A program made the translations under genes and the position numbers. Positions 51,389 through 60,998 of a stretch of 64,000 bases of DNA are shown here, piece after piece. Positions within the stretch are counted from its first letter, which is position 1. Each line of letters begins with the position of its first letter. The notes beneath the pieces are model-generated. The model saw nothing but the letters and a program-made list of their open reading frames with translations, did no database searches and was not told where the DNA came from. Origin of the DNA: Actinocatenispora comari (GTDB lineage Bacteria; Actinomycetota; Actinomycetes; Mycobacteriales; Micromonosporaceae); assembly GCF_017312725.1 (NCBI RefSeq), contig NZ_BOPO01000050.1, forward strand, positions 1 through 64,000, written 5' to 3'.

Positions 51389-52746
51389 CGCTCCGACGCC
51401 GGTGCGAGCTTGGCCAGCAGCAGCGCCTCGGCCACGCAGGCCCGCCGCCACTCACCCAGGTGCAGGCTCTCGTTGGCGCCGTGCGCCCGCGCGTCCGGGT
51501 CCTCCACGCCGGTCACCAGGATCGCCGCGGACGGGAACGCATCGGCGAACTCAGCCACGAACGGGATCGAGCCGCCGATGCCCATGTCGACCGGCGCGGC
51601 GCCGTCCCAGGCGGTCCGGAACGCGTCCCGGGCCGCGTCGAACACCGGGCCGGTCGCGTCGATCTGGTACGGCGCGCCCAGCTCACCGCGCGTCACGGTC
51701 ACCGAGGCGCCCCACTCGACGTGCGTGCGCAGGTGCTCCAGCAGCGCGGTCATCGCGGCCTCGGGGTCCTGGCCGGGCGCGAGCCGCAGGCTGACCTTGG
51801 CCCGCGCCGACGCGACCAGCGTGTTCGACGCGTTCTGCACGGATGGGCAGTCGATGCCGATCACAGTCACGGCAGGCTTGTTCCAGTTGCGCTCGGTGAT
51901 CGAACCGGTGCCGACCAGCTGCACCCCGTCGAGCACGCTGGACTCCTCGCGCAGCCGCTTCTCCGGCATCTCCACGCCGGTCGGGCCGGCCTCGTGCAGG
52001 CCGGGCACGGCGACGTTGCCCTGCTCGTCGTGCAGGGTGGCGAGCACCCGGCACAGCGTGGTGAGCGCGTCCGGCACGACCCCGCCGTACATCCCGGAGT
52101 GCACGGCGTGCTCCAGCGTGCGCACCTCGACGTAACAGTCGGCCAGGCCACGCAGCGAGGTGGTCAGCGCCGGCGTGCCGACGTCCCAGTTGCCGGAGTC
52201 GGCGAGCACCAGCACGTCGGCGGTGAGCAGCGCGGCGTACTCGTGCAGGAAGCGCTCCAGGGTCGGCGAGCCGCACTCCTCCTCGCCCTCGATGAACAGG
52301 GTCACACCGACCGGCGGCCGGCCGTCGAAGGCGCGGATGGCGGCCAGGTGGGCGGTCACTCCGGCCTTGTCGTCGGCGGCGCCGCGGCCGTAGAGCCGCT
52401 CCCCCTGCTGGGTCGGCTCGAACGCGGCAGTGTGCCAACCGCTCTCGTCACCGACCGGCTGCACATCGTGGTGCGCGTAGAGCAGCACGGTCGGTGCGCC
52501 GGGCGGCGCCGGGATGCGGCCGACGACGGCCGGTTGGCCGCCCTCGACGCTGAGGATCTGCACGTCCGGCACGCCGGCGGACCGGCACAGCTCGGCGACC
52601 AGTTCGGCCGAGCGCCGGACCTGCTCGTGGTCGAAGCCCGGGAACGCGACGCTCGGCACCCGGACCAACCGTTCCAGGTCGGCGCGAACCTCGGGGAGCA
52701 CCCGGTCGACCGCGGCCGTGACATCCGCATCGCTGGGAGTGCTCAT
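51385..52746 (-). CDS. M20 family dipeptidase/deacylase
   Basis: This 453-residue cytosolic dinuclear zinc peptidase has metal ligands in YAHHDVQPVG, GRGAADDKAG, EGEEECGSP and VLADSGNW, and a dimerisation domain in the middle. The sequence is closest to the ArgE/DapE/CNDP dipeptidase group. The ATG at 52746 and the 3' overlap with the M50 gene suggest they are translated together. Substrates are probably dipeptides. Confidence 0.9.
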   Translation of the reverse strand: MSTPSDADVTAAVDRVLPEVRADLERLVRVPSVAFPGFDHEQVRRSAELVAELCRSAGVPDVQILSVEGGQPAVVGRIPAPPGAPTVLLYAHHDVQPVGDESGWHTAAFEPTQQGERLYGRGAADDKAGVTAHLAAIRAFDGRPPVGVTLFIEGEEECGSPTLERFLHEYAALLTADVLVLADSGNWDVGTPALTTSLRGLADCYVEVRTLEHAVHSGMYGGVVPDALTTLCRVLATLHDEQGNVAVPGLHEAGPTGVEMPEKRLREESSVLDGVQLVGTGSITERNWNKPAVTVIGIDCPSVQNASNTLVASARAKVSLRLAPGQDPEAAMTALLEHLRTHVEWGASVTVTRGELGAPYQIDATGPVFDAARDAFRTAWDGAAPVDMGIGGSIPFVAEFADAFPSAAILVTGVEDPDARAHGANESLHLGEWRRACVAEALLLAKLAPASER

Positions 52747-52836
52747 GCGGCACCTCCCCGCGACGGTCGCGGCGAGCAGGGCAACGGCGCAGGTCGGAGT
52801 GGGGTCATCGTCATGGTCCGGATCGTATGCACCCGG

Positions 52837-53994
52837 TCAGCGATCGTCGCCCCCCGGGTCCTCGCCGCGACGGGCGTCGCCGGACACCCAGGCCCGCAGC
52901 TTGTCCGCCCCGGCCTTGGCCCACTCACCGGCCACGTTGGCCCCGTCACCGAACCGGCGCAGCAGGCCGGCCAGCGGGTCCTGGGACCGCGCGAACGCGT
53001 CCTGGTAGGACTTGGCGGCCGCCTTGACCTCCTCGCTGACCGAGGCGTCCGCGTCGTCCTCGCGCAGCGGGTAGTCGCCGGACAGCACCCGCCGGTACTC
53101 GCCGGTCTCCACCCAGCGACGCAGCTCGGCGGCGCGGGCCACCGGCATCGGATGGGTCGAGGCCTCCAGCAGCATCAGCTTGACCAGGCTGTCCCGCAGG
53201 TCGCCGTTGGCCCGGTCGTACTCGTTGGCCTGGGCCAGGAACGCCGCGGTGTCGATGTCGGACAGGTCGCCGCCGCCGGCGAACTTCATGTGCACCCGCA
53301 GCGCGGCGGCCGGGTCCTGGCCGGCGAGCAGGCCGGCCCGGTCGGACGACAGCTCCGCCTTGCGGTACCACTCCATCAGCGCCGCGACGATGCCGCGCAG
53401 GGCCAGCGCTCCCAGCGGGATCCAGTTCAGCCCCCGCATCAGTTCCAGCAGCCAGACCAGCAGCGTGTGGTAGACGGCGTGACCGGAGCGGATGTGGCCG
53501 AGCTCGTGGCCGAGCACGAACCGCAGCTCGTCGTCGTCCATCATCTGCACGGTGGCGCTGTTGACCACGATGAACGGCTTGTCCATGCCGAAGGCGCCGG
53601 CGTTGGCGAACGGCGTCTGGGAGACGTAGAGCTCCGGCAGGTCGGCCGGCTCGCCGGCGTCGAGCGCCGCCGCCGCCTCCAGGTAGATCGCGTGCACCCG
53701 CGAGTACTGCCAGCCGTTGGCCCGGATCGACGAGCCCAGGTACTTCATCCGGAAGTAGCGCTCGTTGAACAGGCCGAAGAACTTGCGCAGGATCTCGTCG
53801 AACCCGCGCAGCTCACGCAGCGCCACCAGGGCACCGCGGTCGGCCGGGTGCTCCCAGGCCCGCGAACTGATCCCGGTGAGGGTGACCCGACGGCGCGCGG
53901 GCTGCCGGGCGCCGGCGTCCTCTCGGTCCGGGCCACGTCCCGCACCATCCTGGCCGCTGCCCCCGCGCGGTCCGTTGCCGGTCGAGTCGGTCAT
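52837..53994 (-). CDS. M48-family zinc metallopeptidase
   Basis: This 385-residue protein has a Gly/Asp-rich N-terminus of about 35 residues, then an M48 (Ste24/HtpX-like) catalytic domain with LGHELGHIRSGH and the downstream glutamate in YRKAELSSDRAGL. There is one weak hydrophobic stretch near the active site (LLVWLLELMRGLNWIPLGAL). Unlike HtpX it lacks four clear membrane helices. It is followed by M20 and M50 peptidase genes on the same strand. Its target is unknown. Confidence 0.85.
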   Translation of the reverse strand: MTDSTGNGPRGGSGQDGAGRGPDREDAGARQPARRRVTLTGISSRAWEHPADRGALVALRELRGFDEILRKFFGLFNERYFRMKYLGSSIRANGWQYSRVHAIYLEAAAALDAGEPADLPELYVSQTPFANAGAFGMDKPFIVVNSATVQMMDDDELRFVLGHELGHIRSGHAVYHTLLVWLLELMRGLNWIPLGALALRGIVAALMEWYRKAELSSDRAGLLAGQDPAAALRVHMKFAGGGDLSDIDTAAFLAQANEYDRANGDLRDSLVKLMLLEASTHPMPVARAAELRRWVETGEYRRVLSGDYPLREDDADASVSEEVKAAAKSYQDAFARSQDPLAGLLRRFGDGANVAGEWAKAGADKLRAWVSGDARRGEDPGGDDR

Positions 53995-54080
53995 CGTGCC
54001 CTCCCGCGATTCGTCTGTGTGCCGTCAACGCTAGGCCGTCCCGGCCACCGTCGGCTGCCTTCCCCACCCGCAAGATGCCC

Positions 54081-56588
54081 CTACGGGAAACCCTGGCACG
54101 ACCCGACGCCGGGAACTATCCGGACAAAGTGCGTTTCCGGCCGATGATCGATGGTCGGGGCACCATCCGCCACCAGGTCGACCCGCTCGACCGTGCGGTC
54201 GGCCGCGAAGTGCTGGTCCTCGTCGCTCATCCACCTGGTCCAATCGGGCACCACGCCGGCGCCGTCGCGGCGCACGCCCCGCTCGTACCGGAGTCGCCGG
54301 TCGGTCTGCACGTAGAGCGACCTGGTGAGCAGCGGCCGGGCCGCCGCCCGCGCGGTCGTGACCCCGTCGAGCAGCAGCACGTCGGGGCGGCCGATCGGCT
54401 CGAACCGGTCCGGGAACGCGCCACGCTGCCAGTCGTACCGCCGGAACCGGGCCGGTTCACCCCGGCGCAGCGGCGCCAGCACCCACTCCTCCAGCCGTGG
54501 CCAGAACGACACGATGTCCAGCCAGCCCTGCAGCAGATCGTCGGTGTGCAGCAGATACACCCCGGCACCGGTGGCGGTCAGCGCGTCGGTGAGCCGGGTC
54601 GCGAGGGTGCTCTTGCCCGAGCCCGCGCGCCCGTCCACCGCGACCACCCGAGCCGGACCACACCGGGCCGGAGCGGCCAGGATCTCGGCGGCCAACCGGT
54701 CGAACGAGACGACCTCGCGATCACCGGTGACGAGCGGCTCGGCCGGGCGGGCCGGCGGTGGACCGGCCGCCACGGTGGGACGGTCGGTGCCGTCCAACAC
54801 GGCCAGTACCTGAGCGAGGCGACGCGGAACAGCCGACGTCACGAACCGTGGACCGGGCGCTGCGGCCGGGGTCGGGGTCGGCGGCGGCGGTGGGGTACCG
54901 GGCGTCGTCCCGGAAGTGGCGGGCGGCGGGCCAGGCGCTGGGACCAGCGGCTCGGTGGGAACGGTCGGTGCGGTCGCCGGCGGGACGGACCGGCCGAGCG
55001 GCGGCACCGGTGGCTCGCCGGGCGGGACGGGCCGGCCGAGCGGCGGCACCGGTGGCGGGCCGGGCGGGACGAACGGCAGGCCCGGCGGTGCGCCGTGCGC
55101 GATCAGCCGTTCGAGCGCGGCGCCGTCGAGATGCTGGTCGACCAGGTCGCCGAGGCGGTCGAGGGACGCCTCGCGCAGCGCCGGGACGTCGGTGTCGGTC
55201 GACACCTGGAAGCCGTCACGGCCGGCCAGCCGGGCGACCTCGACGAGGAACGCCCGGCGGAACGCGTTGCCGTCGAAGGTGCCGTGCCAGTGGGTTCCGA
55301 AGACCGAGCCGGCTCGGCACCCCTCGCCCGCGCCCGCCGCGTCCACGATCAGCGGCGCGGCGGTCGCGTCGTAGCCGACCTCGGCCCGGCCGTGATGGAT
55401 CTCGTACCCGTGCACCGGCGCGCCGAGTGCGCTCCCGTCGACGCGGGCGAGCCGCTTGCCGGCGGCGAACCGGACGTGCACGGGCAGCAGCCCGAGCCCG
55501 TCGACCAGCCCCCGCCCGCTCTCCACCGGATCGTCGATCGTGGCGCCGAGCATCTGGTAGCCGCCGCACAGCCCGAGCACCGGGCGACCGGCGGCGGCGT
55601 GCGCCCGGATCGGTTCGGCGAGCCCGCGGTGTCGCAGCCAGTCCAGGTCGGCCACGGTCGCCTTGCTGCCGGGCAGCACGATCAGGTCGGCGTCGGCCAG
55701 CTCGGCGGCCGAGGTGGTCAGCCGGACCGAGACGCCGGGCTCGGCGGCGAGCGCCTCGACATCGGTGGCGTTGGAGATGCGGGGCAGCCGAACCACCGCG
55801 ACCCGCAGCCACTGCGAGCCGCGGGCCGGCCCGGGGCGGCCGAGCAGCCGCCCGTCGGAGTACGACAGGGAGTCCTCGGTGTCCCACCACAGGTCCGGCT
55901 GGTAGGGCAGGACGCCGAGGGTGGGCCGACCGGTGAGGTCGGTGAGCATGTCGAGCCCGGGCCGCAGCAGCGCGGCGTCGCCGCGGAACTTGTTGATCAC
56001 GAAGCCGGCGACCAGCCGCTGATCGGCCGGTTCCAGCAGCGCCAGGGTGCCGAACATCGAGGCGAACACTCCGCCGCGGTCGATGTCACCGACGACGATG
56101 GTGGGCAGTTCGGCGGCCCGGGCCAGCCCCATGTTGGCCAGGTCACCGGCCCGCAGGTTGATCTCGGCCGGGCTGCCGGCCCCCTCGCAGATCACCACGT
56201 CGTACTCGGCGCGCAGCTGGTCGAGGGTGGTGGCGACGATCCGGCCGAGTTCGGCGCGCAGCGCACCGTAGCGCCCGGCGGACACCTCGCCGCGCGCCTC
56301 GCCCAGCACCACGACCTGGCTGCGGCGGTCGGAGCCGGGCTTGAGCAGCACCGGGTTGAACCGCACGCTCGGCTCCAGCCCGCTCGCCGCGGCCTGCCAC
56401 GCCTGCGCCCGACCGATCTCGCCACCGTCGGGCGTGACGGCCGAGTTGTTCGACATGTTCTGCGCCTTGAACGGCGCGACCCGCACGCCGCGCCGACGCA
56501 GGTACCGGCAGAGGGCGGCGACGAGGGTGCTCTTGCCGGCGTCGGAGGTGGTACCCGCGACCAGCAGGGAGCCGCGCAGCCCGGTCAC
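54081..56588 (-). CDS. cobQ: Cobyric acid synthase fused to a P-loop nucleoside-kinase-like domain
   Basis: This is an 835-residue protein. Residues of about 1-500 are complete CobQ: ATPase motif [20 protein letters not shown], and a glutaminase domain with the nucleophile in [10 protein letters not shown] and the histidine motif VHGYEIHHG. It amidates adenosyl-cobyrinate side chains b, d, e and g. A Pro-rich linker of about 125 residues with a 15-residue repeat ([15 protein letters not shown]) leads to a C-terminal uridine-kinase-like P-loop domain (about 624-835; [34 protein letters not shown]). There is no frame break between the parts. GTG at 56588 overlaps the cobD stop. Confidence 0.88.
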   Translation of the reverse strand: MTGLRGSLLVAGTTSDAGKSTLVAALCRYLRRRGVRVAPFKAQNMSNNSAVTPDGGEIGRAQAWQAAASGLEPSVRFNPVLLKPGSDRRSQVVVLGEARGEVSAGRYGALRAELGRIVATTLDQLRAEYDVVICEGAGSPAEINLRAGDLANMGLARAAELPTIVVGDIDRGGVFASMFGTLALLEPADQRLVAGFVINKFRGDAALLRPGLDMLTDLTGRPTLGVLPYQPDLWWDTEDSLSYSDGRLLGRPGPARGSQWLRVAVVRLPRISNATDVEALAAEPGVSVRLTTSAAELADADLIVLPGSKATVADLDWLRHRGLAEPIRAHAAAGRPVLGLCGGYQMLGATIDDPVESGRGLVDGLGLLPVHVRFAAGKRLARVDGSALGAPVHGYEIHHGRAEVGYDATAAPLIVDAAGAGEGCRAGSVFGTHWHGTFDGNAFRRAFLVEVARLAGRDGFQVSTDTDVPALREASLDRLGDLVDQHLDGAALERLIAHGAPPGLPFVPPGPPPVPPLGRPVPPGEPPVPPLGRSVPPATAPTVPTEPLVPAPGPPPATSGTTPGTPPPPPTPTPAAAPGPRFVTSAVPRRLAQVLAVLDGTDRPTVAAGPPPARPAEPLVTGDREVVSFDRLAAEILAAPARCGPARVVAVDGRAGSGKSTLATRLTDALTATGAGVYLLHTDDLLQGWLDIVSFWPRLEEWVLAPLRRGEPARFRRYDWQRGAFPDRFEPIGRPDVLLLDGVTTARAAARPLLTRSLYVQTDRRLRYERGVRRDGAGVVPDWTRWMSDEDQHFAADRTVERVDLVADGAPTIDHRPETHFVRIVPGVGSCQGFP

Positions 56589-57859
56589 CGGGACCGTCCG
56601 CGCCGGGCGGCGAGCCGCCGCGCCACTCGCACGGTGGCACGACGCAGCAGGGCCCGCCGGGCCGGGGCCGCCAGCAGGTGCCCGGCGGTGATCGCGACCG
56701 TGGCCGCGCCGACCACCGCGGACAGCCGGGCCGCCCGGACGATGTCGACCGGTTCGGCCCGACGGCCGGTGCCGAGCTGCGGCCGGTCCTCGACTCGGCC
56801 GGCGTACACGTTCCGGCCCCCCAGCCGCACGCCGAGGGCGCCCGCGGCGGCCGCCTCGACCTGGCCGGCGTTGGGGCTGGGGTGCCGGTGTCCGTCCCGC
56901 AGCCAGGTGTGCAGCGTGGACCGCCGACTGCCGCCGACGACCGGCGCGGCCGCGACGGTCAGCGCCGCGGCCAACCGGGCCGGGGCGAGGTTCGCCAGGT
57001 CGTCGAGTCGGGCAGCGACCGTGCCGAACCTGCGGTAGCGCGGGGACCGGTGCCCGACCATCGCGTCGAGGGTGTTGATGGCGCGGTAGCCCACCAGGCC
57101 GGGCAGGCCGGCCAGCGCGCCCCAGCACAGCGGCGCGACCACCGCGTCCGAGGTGTTCTCGGCGAGAGACTCGACCGTGGCGCGGGCCAGCCCGGAAGTG
57201 TCCAGTGTGGACGGATCGCGGCCGCACAGCCGGGGCAGCCGGGCCCGCGCGTCGGCCAGGTCACCGGCGGTGAGTGCGGCGGCCAGCCCGGTCGCCTCGC
57301 GGCGCAGCGAGGTGCCGCCGAGCACCAGCCAGGTGCCACCCGCGACCGCGACGGCCCGGGCGAGCGGACGACGTCGGGTGGCGAGCCCGACGCCCAGCGC
57401 CGCGGCCACCGGAACGCCGACCGCGACCGCGGCGAAGCGCAGCCCGGCCGACCGGGATGGCCGGTAGCTGCGGCGTTCCCACCGCTGGACCAGAGATCCG
57501 AAACCCGCGACCGGATGCAGCCGGCGTGGATCGCCGAACACCAGGTCGAGACCGGCCCCGGCGACCAGGCCCGCACCGTTGGCGGCCGCCAGCCGCCATG
57601 CGGCATCGTCGCCGAGGCGTCCCGGCCGGTCCGCGAGCAAGGACACGGAGCGCTCGGCGAGGGCGCGGGCCAGGTTTGCGGGCAGGCCGGACCGGAGCCC
57701 GGGGCGGGCGACGAGTTCGGCGATCAGCTCGACGCCCTGCCGTACCGCGGGCAGCCAGGTCTCGACCGCCGCGGTCAGGTCGCCGTGGCGCGCCGGCGCG
57801 ACCGCCCGGCCGTCCAGCAACCCGCCGCCCAGGCGGACGATCTCGTCGCCCCGAACCAT
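56585..57859 (-). CDS. cobD: Adenosylcobinamide-phosphate synthase (CobD/CbiB) with N-terminal extension
   Basis: This 424-residue membrane enzyme attaches aminopropanol (phosphate) to adenosylcobyric acid. The CbiB core starts near residue 97 ([24 protein letters not shown]) and contains [41 protein letters not shown] and [21 protein letters not shown], with several hydrophobic helices. About 95 residues precede the core and match nothing I know. Their start is well supported by GGGGAGGA 5 nt before the ATG. It is coupled to cobQ by a GTGA overlap. Confidence 0.88.
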   Translation of the reverse strand: MVRGDEIVRLGGGLLDGRAVAPARHGDLTAAVETWLPAVRQGVELIAELVARPGLRSGLPANLARALAERSVSLLADRPGRLGDDAAWRLAAANGAGLVAGAGLDLVFGDPRRLHPVAGFGSLVQRWERRSYRPSRSAGLRFAAVAVGVPVAAALGVGLATRRRPLARAVAVAGGTWLVLGGTSLRREATGLAAALTAGDLADARARLPRLCGRDPSTLDTSGLARATVESLAENTSDAVVAPLCWGALAGLPGLVGYRAINTLDAMVGHRSPRYRRFGTVAARLDDLANLAPARLAAALTVAAAPVVGGSRRSTLHTWLRDGHRHPSPNAGQVEAAAAGALGVRLGGRNVYAGRVEDRPQLGTGRRAEPVDIVRAARLSAVVGAATVAITAGHLLAAPARRALLRRATVRVARRLAARRGRSR

Positions 57860-58100
57860 GGCATTCCTCCCCGAAACGCTGCCAACCCCGACCCGGGGCC
57901 GGTGGCTCGTCACCGGCAGCCTATGTGCCGTGCGGCCGGCCACCGACAGCCGTGTCGCTCACCCACGCCCGATCACCGTGTCGCCCACGCCCAGTCCGAC
58001 CCCGTCGTGCACGCCGCCGCTCCGACCCGCCTGCTCACTCGGCCGCCGCGCACCGCACGCTGCTACCGCCGGCACGAACCTGCCGGCACGGCCCGGCTGC

Positions 58101-58556
58101 TCACGCCGCCTCCGACTGCGGGGTGGTCAGCTCCGGGTCGGCACCGCCGAGGGCGAGCACGGTGACCGGCGCGGGCTGCTCGGCCTGCGGGGAGGGGCGC
58201 CGCTGGAACGTGGCGGTGCCACGGCTGAGGTCGGGACCGACGGTGGTCGCCTCGACCTCGTACGACCAGCGCCGGGTGCCGTCGGACGCCTCGTAGGACC
58301 GGCTGTACAGGTTGCCGGAGACCAGCACCGGGTCGCCGCGGTGCAGCGAGGCGGCCACGTTCTCGCCGAGCCGGCGCCAGCAGCTGACCCGCAACTGCAG
58401 CGAGTTGCCGTCGACCCAGCCGCCCTTCTCCTTGTTGAAGGTGCGGGCGGTGGTGGCGATGCTGAAGTTGGCCACCGGCACCTCGTTGGTGCGGGTGTAG
58501 GTCAGCCGGACCTCACTGATGACCGTGCCGACCAAGGTGAGCTTGGTTTCGAACAT
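58101..58556 (-). CDS. ssb: Single-stranded DNA-binding protein paralogue without acidic tail
   Basis: This 151-residue SSB has an OB fold recognisable from MFETKLTLVGTVIS, VANFSIATTARTFNKEKGGW, VSCWRRLGENVAASLHRGDPVLVSGNLYSR. The C-terminus ends PQSEAA, with no acidic DDDIPF-type tip, so it lacks the usual partner-docking peptide. It is probably the second actinobacterial SSB (SsbB-like). The ATG was set by homology and CGGGAG upstream. The 241-bp spacer on its 3' side contains nothing I can assign. Confidence 0.88.
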   Translation of the reverse strand: MFETKLTLVGTVISEVRLTYTRTNEVPVANFSIATTARTFNKEKGGWVDGNSLQLRVSCWRRLGENVAASLHRGDPVLVSGNLYSRSYEASDGTRRWSYEVEATTVGPDLSRGTATFQRRPSPQAEQPAPVTVLALGGADPELTTPQSEAA

Positions 58557-58771
58557 GCTGGCTCCCGTGACAGGCGACCGAACCAGCGGTCCGGCCGCGG
58601 CTGATGACCGCTCGCCGCCACGGTCCCCCGCCACCTCGGCCGCCGTCCGCCCCGCGGTCGGATCTGTGGACAACCGCCGGGCCTGTGGACCGCCTCGCCG
58701 CTGGCGCGGTTTCGTGGTAACGCTGGTGGCCGTTTCCGGTACCGTCCGGGGCCGAGACTCGGGAGGCAGCC

Positions 58772-59797
58772 GTGCACGGTACCCACGGCAGCGGCGACGG
58801 ACCGGTCACGGTGCACGACGTGGCGGTCGCCGCCGGCGTGTCCCGGCAGACCGTGTCGAACGTGGTCAACGCGCCGGAGCGGGTCAGCCCGGCGACCCGG
58901 CAGCGGGTGCGGGCGGTCATCGACGAGCTGGGCTACCAGCCGAACCGGGCCGCCCGCGCGTTGCGCGCGCACGCGTCCCGGCTGATCGGGTACCGGATCC
59001 GGCCGAACCGGCCGGACGCGCTCGCCGCGATCCTGGACCGGTTCCTGCACGCGTTCGCCGAGGCGGCCCGCGACCTGGACCATCACCTGCTGCTGTTCGC
59101 CGCGGCCGAGGCCGACGAGGTGGCGGCGTGCGACCGGTTGCTGCGCAGCGGCGCGGTGGACGGGTTCGTGCTGACCGATCTGGACTACCGGGACCGGCGG
59201 CCAGCGGCGATCGCGGCGCTGGGCGCCCCGTTCGCCTCGTTCGGCCGGACCGGCGACGAGTTCGTCTGGGTCGACGTGGACAACGCCGCCGGCACCGAAC
59301 GGGCCACCGAGCACCTGGTCGCGGCCGGGCACCGGCGCATCGGGTACGTCGGGGTGCCGGCCGGGGACCGGATCGGCGACGACCGCGAGTCCGGCTGGCG
59401 CACCGCGATGCGCCGGCACGGTCTGGACCAACGCCTCGCCCGGCACGCGGCGGACAGCATCGAGGCGGGCGCGCGGGCCGGCGCCGAGCTGCTGGACGAC
59501 GCCGAGCCGCCGACGGCGATCGTCGCGGCGACCGACGTGTTCGCGGTCGGGGTGTTGCGCGCGGCCGTGCAGCGCGATCTGCGGGTCGGACCGGACCTGG
59601 CGGTCTGCGGCTTCGACGACACCCCGACCGCCGACGTGCTCGGTCTGACCAGCGTGCGGCAGCCGGTCGAGGAGGTGGCCCGGGCGATGATGGCGGTACT
59701 GGCGCCGCAACTGCCCGGTGCGCCCGCCGAGCTGCCCCGGCCGCCGGCGACCCGGCTGTTCGTTCCGGAACTGGTCGTCCGCGACTCGACCGGTTGA
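58772..59797 (+). CDS. LacI-family transcriptional regulator
   Basis: This 341-residue LacI/GalR regulator has an N-terminal headpiece VTVHDVAVAAGVSRQTVSNVVNAPERVSPATRQRV with hinge helix and a periplasmic-binding-like sugar domain (FVLTDLDYRD, AIVAATDVFAVGVLRA, CGFDDTP). The GTG start follows GGGAGG. It is divergent from ssb. No sugar gene adjoins it, so its regulon is unknown. Confidence 0.92.
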   Translation: MHGTHGSGDGPVTVHDVAVAAGVSRQTVSNVVNAPERVSPATRQRVRAVIDELGYQPNRAARALRAHASRLIGYRIRPNRPDALAAILDRFLHAFAEAARDLDHHLLLFAAAEADEVAACDRLLRSGAVDGFVLTDLDYRDRRPAAIAALGAPFASFGRTGDEFVWVDVDNAAGTERATEHLVAAGHRRIGYVGVPAGDRIGDDRESGWRTAMRRHGLDQRLARHAADSIEAGARAGAELLDDAEPPTAIVAATDVFAVGVLRAAVQRDLRVGPDLAVCGFDDTPTADVLGLTSVRQPVEEVARAMMAVLAPQLPGAPAELPRPPATRLFVPELVVRDSTG

Positions 59798-59915
59798 GCG
59801 GATGCCCTGCGCCGCACCAGCGGGCCTGGGCGCATCGCGCCGACGGCCGGCGACCGCAGCGCGCCCGAGGCCGGCGCCGCCACGGGGCCGCTGCGGCGAA
59901 CCGGCGGACGGTCAG

Positions 59916-59926
59916 TCCACAGTGGA
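59916..59926. repeat. TCCACAGTGGA palindrome
   Basis: This is an 11-bp perfect palindrome in the spacer between converging lacI-type and DUF1444-like genes; same core as at 9,519 and 37,384/37,420. Confidence 0.6.
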
Positions 59927-59928
59927 GG

Positions 59929-60459
59929 TCAGAGCGACTCCCAGCCGCCCTGACGCCAGACCAGCAGGTGCCGGCTGAGCAGGTTCTCGTGGCCGGCGAA
60001 GAAGACCCGCTCGCAGGCCCGATGCACCTTCTCCAGCCCGGCCTGCGACTCGCTGCCGGTCACGAACATCACGTCCCGGGCGGGCGCGCCGACGACCACC
60101 TCGCCCTCGACCTGCTCGGCCAGGCTGGACCAGACGTCGTCGGAGGTCAGCAGCGTCGCCTCGATGCCCTCGAAGGACAGCGTGAACACCGGCGGCAGGC
60201 CGTGCACCTCGACCCGCTCCAGCTGGGCGGCCAGGTTGCCCGCGGCGGTGCGGCGCAGTTGCCGGTGGCCCAGGTCGAGCTCGGTCAGGTCGTCCGCGGT
60301 GACCAGGCGGTCGCCGTACGGCGGGGGCAGGTGATAGCCGACGACGAGATCGGCGTACCACTCCTCGAGCACCGGCGCGTCCGGGCCGGCGGCCGGGAAC
60401 GCGCTCGCGACGTCGCGGGAGAGGGGCATCGGAATGATCGCTGACACACTCGGCTGCAC
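59929..60459 (-). CDS. DUF1444 (YtpQ)-like protein
   Basis: This 176-residue cytosolic protein resembles the DUF1444/YtpQ family in the order TADDLTELDLGHRQLRRTAAGNL, FTLSFEGIEATLLTSDDVW and GEVVVGAPARDVMFVTGS. The function of the family is unknown. GTG at 60459 is preferred because TACGTT ends exactly 6 nt upstream (leaderless pattern); ATG at 60429 is in frame but has no ribosome site. Confidence 0.62.
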   Translation of the reverse strand: MQPSVSAIIPMPLSRDVASAFPAAGPDAPVLEEWYADLVVGYHLPPPYGDRLVTADDLTELDLGHRQLRRTAAGNLAAQLERVEVHGLPPVFTLSFEGIEATLLTSDDVWSSLAEQVEGEVVVGAPARDVMFVTGSESQAGLEKVHRACERVFFAGHENLLSRHLLVWRQGGWESL

Positions 60460-60509
60460 GCAGAAAACGTACTGCCTGTCGCCAAGTCCGCGCTGACCCG
60501 ACCCCGCGC

Positions 60510-60971
60510 TCAGGTGGGCCCGGTCGCCGGCAACACCTTCTGCAACCAGTGGGTCGCGGACGGGTTGTCGTTGTACCGGGAGATCTCGACGTACCCGTGC
60601 CGGCGGTAGAGCCGCAGCGCCTCGGCCAGCGGGGCGGCGGTGTCCAGCCGCATCGTGTGGCAGCCGAGGTCGCGGGCGGCGTCCTCGGCGACGGCGAGCA
60701 GCCGGCCGCCGAGCCCGGCGCCACGGCCGGCGGGACGCACGTACATGCGTTTGAGTTCGGCGATACCGGGGGCGATGGCGCGCACGGCGAGGCAGCCGAG
60801 CGGGGTGCCGTCGTCGGTGCAGCACACGATCATGCTGCCGTCGGTCGCCTCGGCGTCCGGGTCACCGCCGCCGCCGTCGAAGTCGTCGAGCCGGGACGCG
60901 ACCTCGGCCAGGTATTCACGCAACAGTTCGGCCGCAGGTCGGTACGCCTCGGCTCCGCTCAGGATCTTCAT
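60510..60971 (-). CDS. GNAT N-acetyltransferase divergent from tetR
   Basis: This 153-residue acetyltransferase has the acetyl-CoA motif MYVRPAGRGAGLGGRLLAVAEDAAR and the C-terminal ALRLYRRHGYVEISRYN. The ATG is only 27 bp from the ATG of the divergent TetR gene and has no Shine-Dalgarno; the gap is filled by a palindrome. It is probably regulated by that TetR protein. The substrate is unknown, possibly a small amine or antibiotic. Confidence 0.86.
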   Translation of the reverse strand: MKILSGAEAYRPAAELLREYLAEVASRLDDFDGGGGDPDAEATDGSMIVCCTDDGTPLGCLAVRAIAPGIAELKRMYVRPAGRGAGLGGRLLAVAEDAARDLGCHTMRLDTAAPLAEALRLYRRHGYVEISRYNDNPSATHWLQKVLPATGPT

Positions 60972-60996
60972 CGTACGACGTACGGTACGCTGTACG
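60972..60996. promoter_or_regulatory. 25-bp palindromic operator shared by GNAT and TetR genes
   Basis: CGTACGACGTAC-G-GTACGCTGTACG is symmetric at 10 of 12 positions about base 60984 and fills the 27-bp divergent spacer. TACGCT (60986-60991) ends 7 nt before the tetR ATG as a leaderless -10. Confidence 0.65.
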
Positions 60997-60998
60997 TT

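Noticed and set aside
54081-54720. CobU-type adenosylcobinamide kinase as the CobQ fusion partner
   Set aside because: The domain has a uridine-kinase-like GxxGSGKST loop and HTDD motif, not the CobU arrangement with its guanylyl-transfer histidine.
57860-58100. Small gene in the spacer between ssb and cobD
   Set aside because: No frame combines a ribosome site, genome-like codon bias and reasonable length; only short CACGCCC-type repeats are visible.
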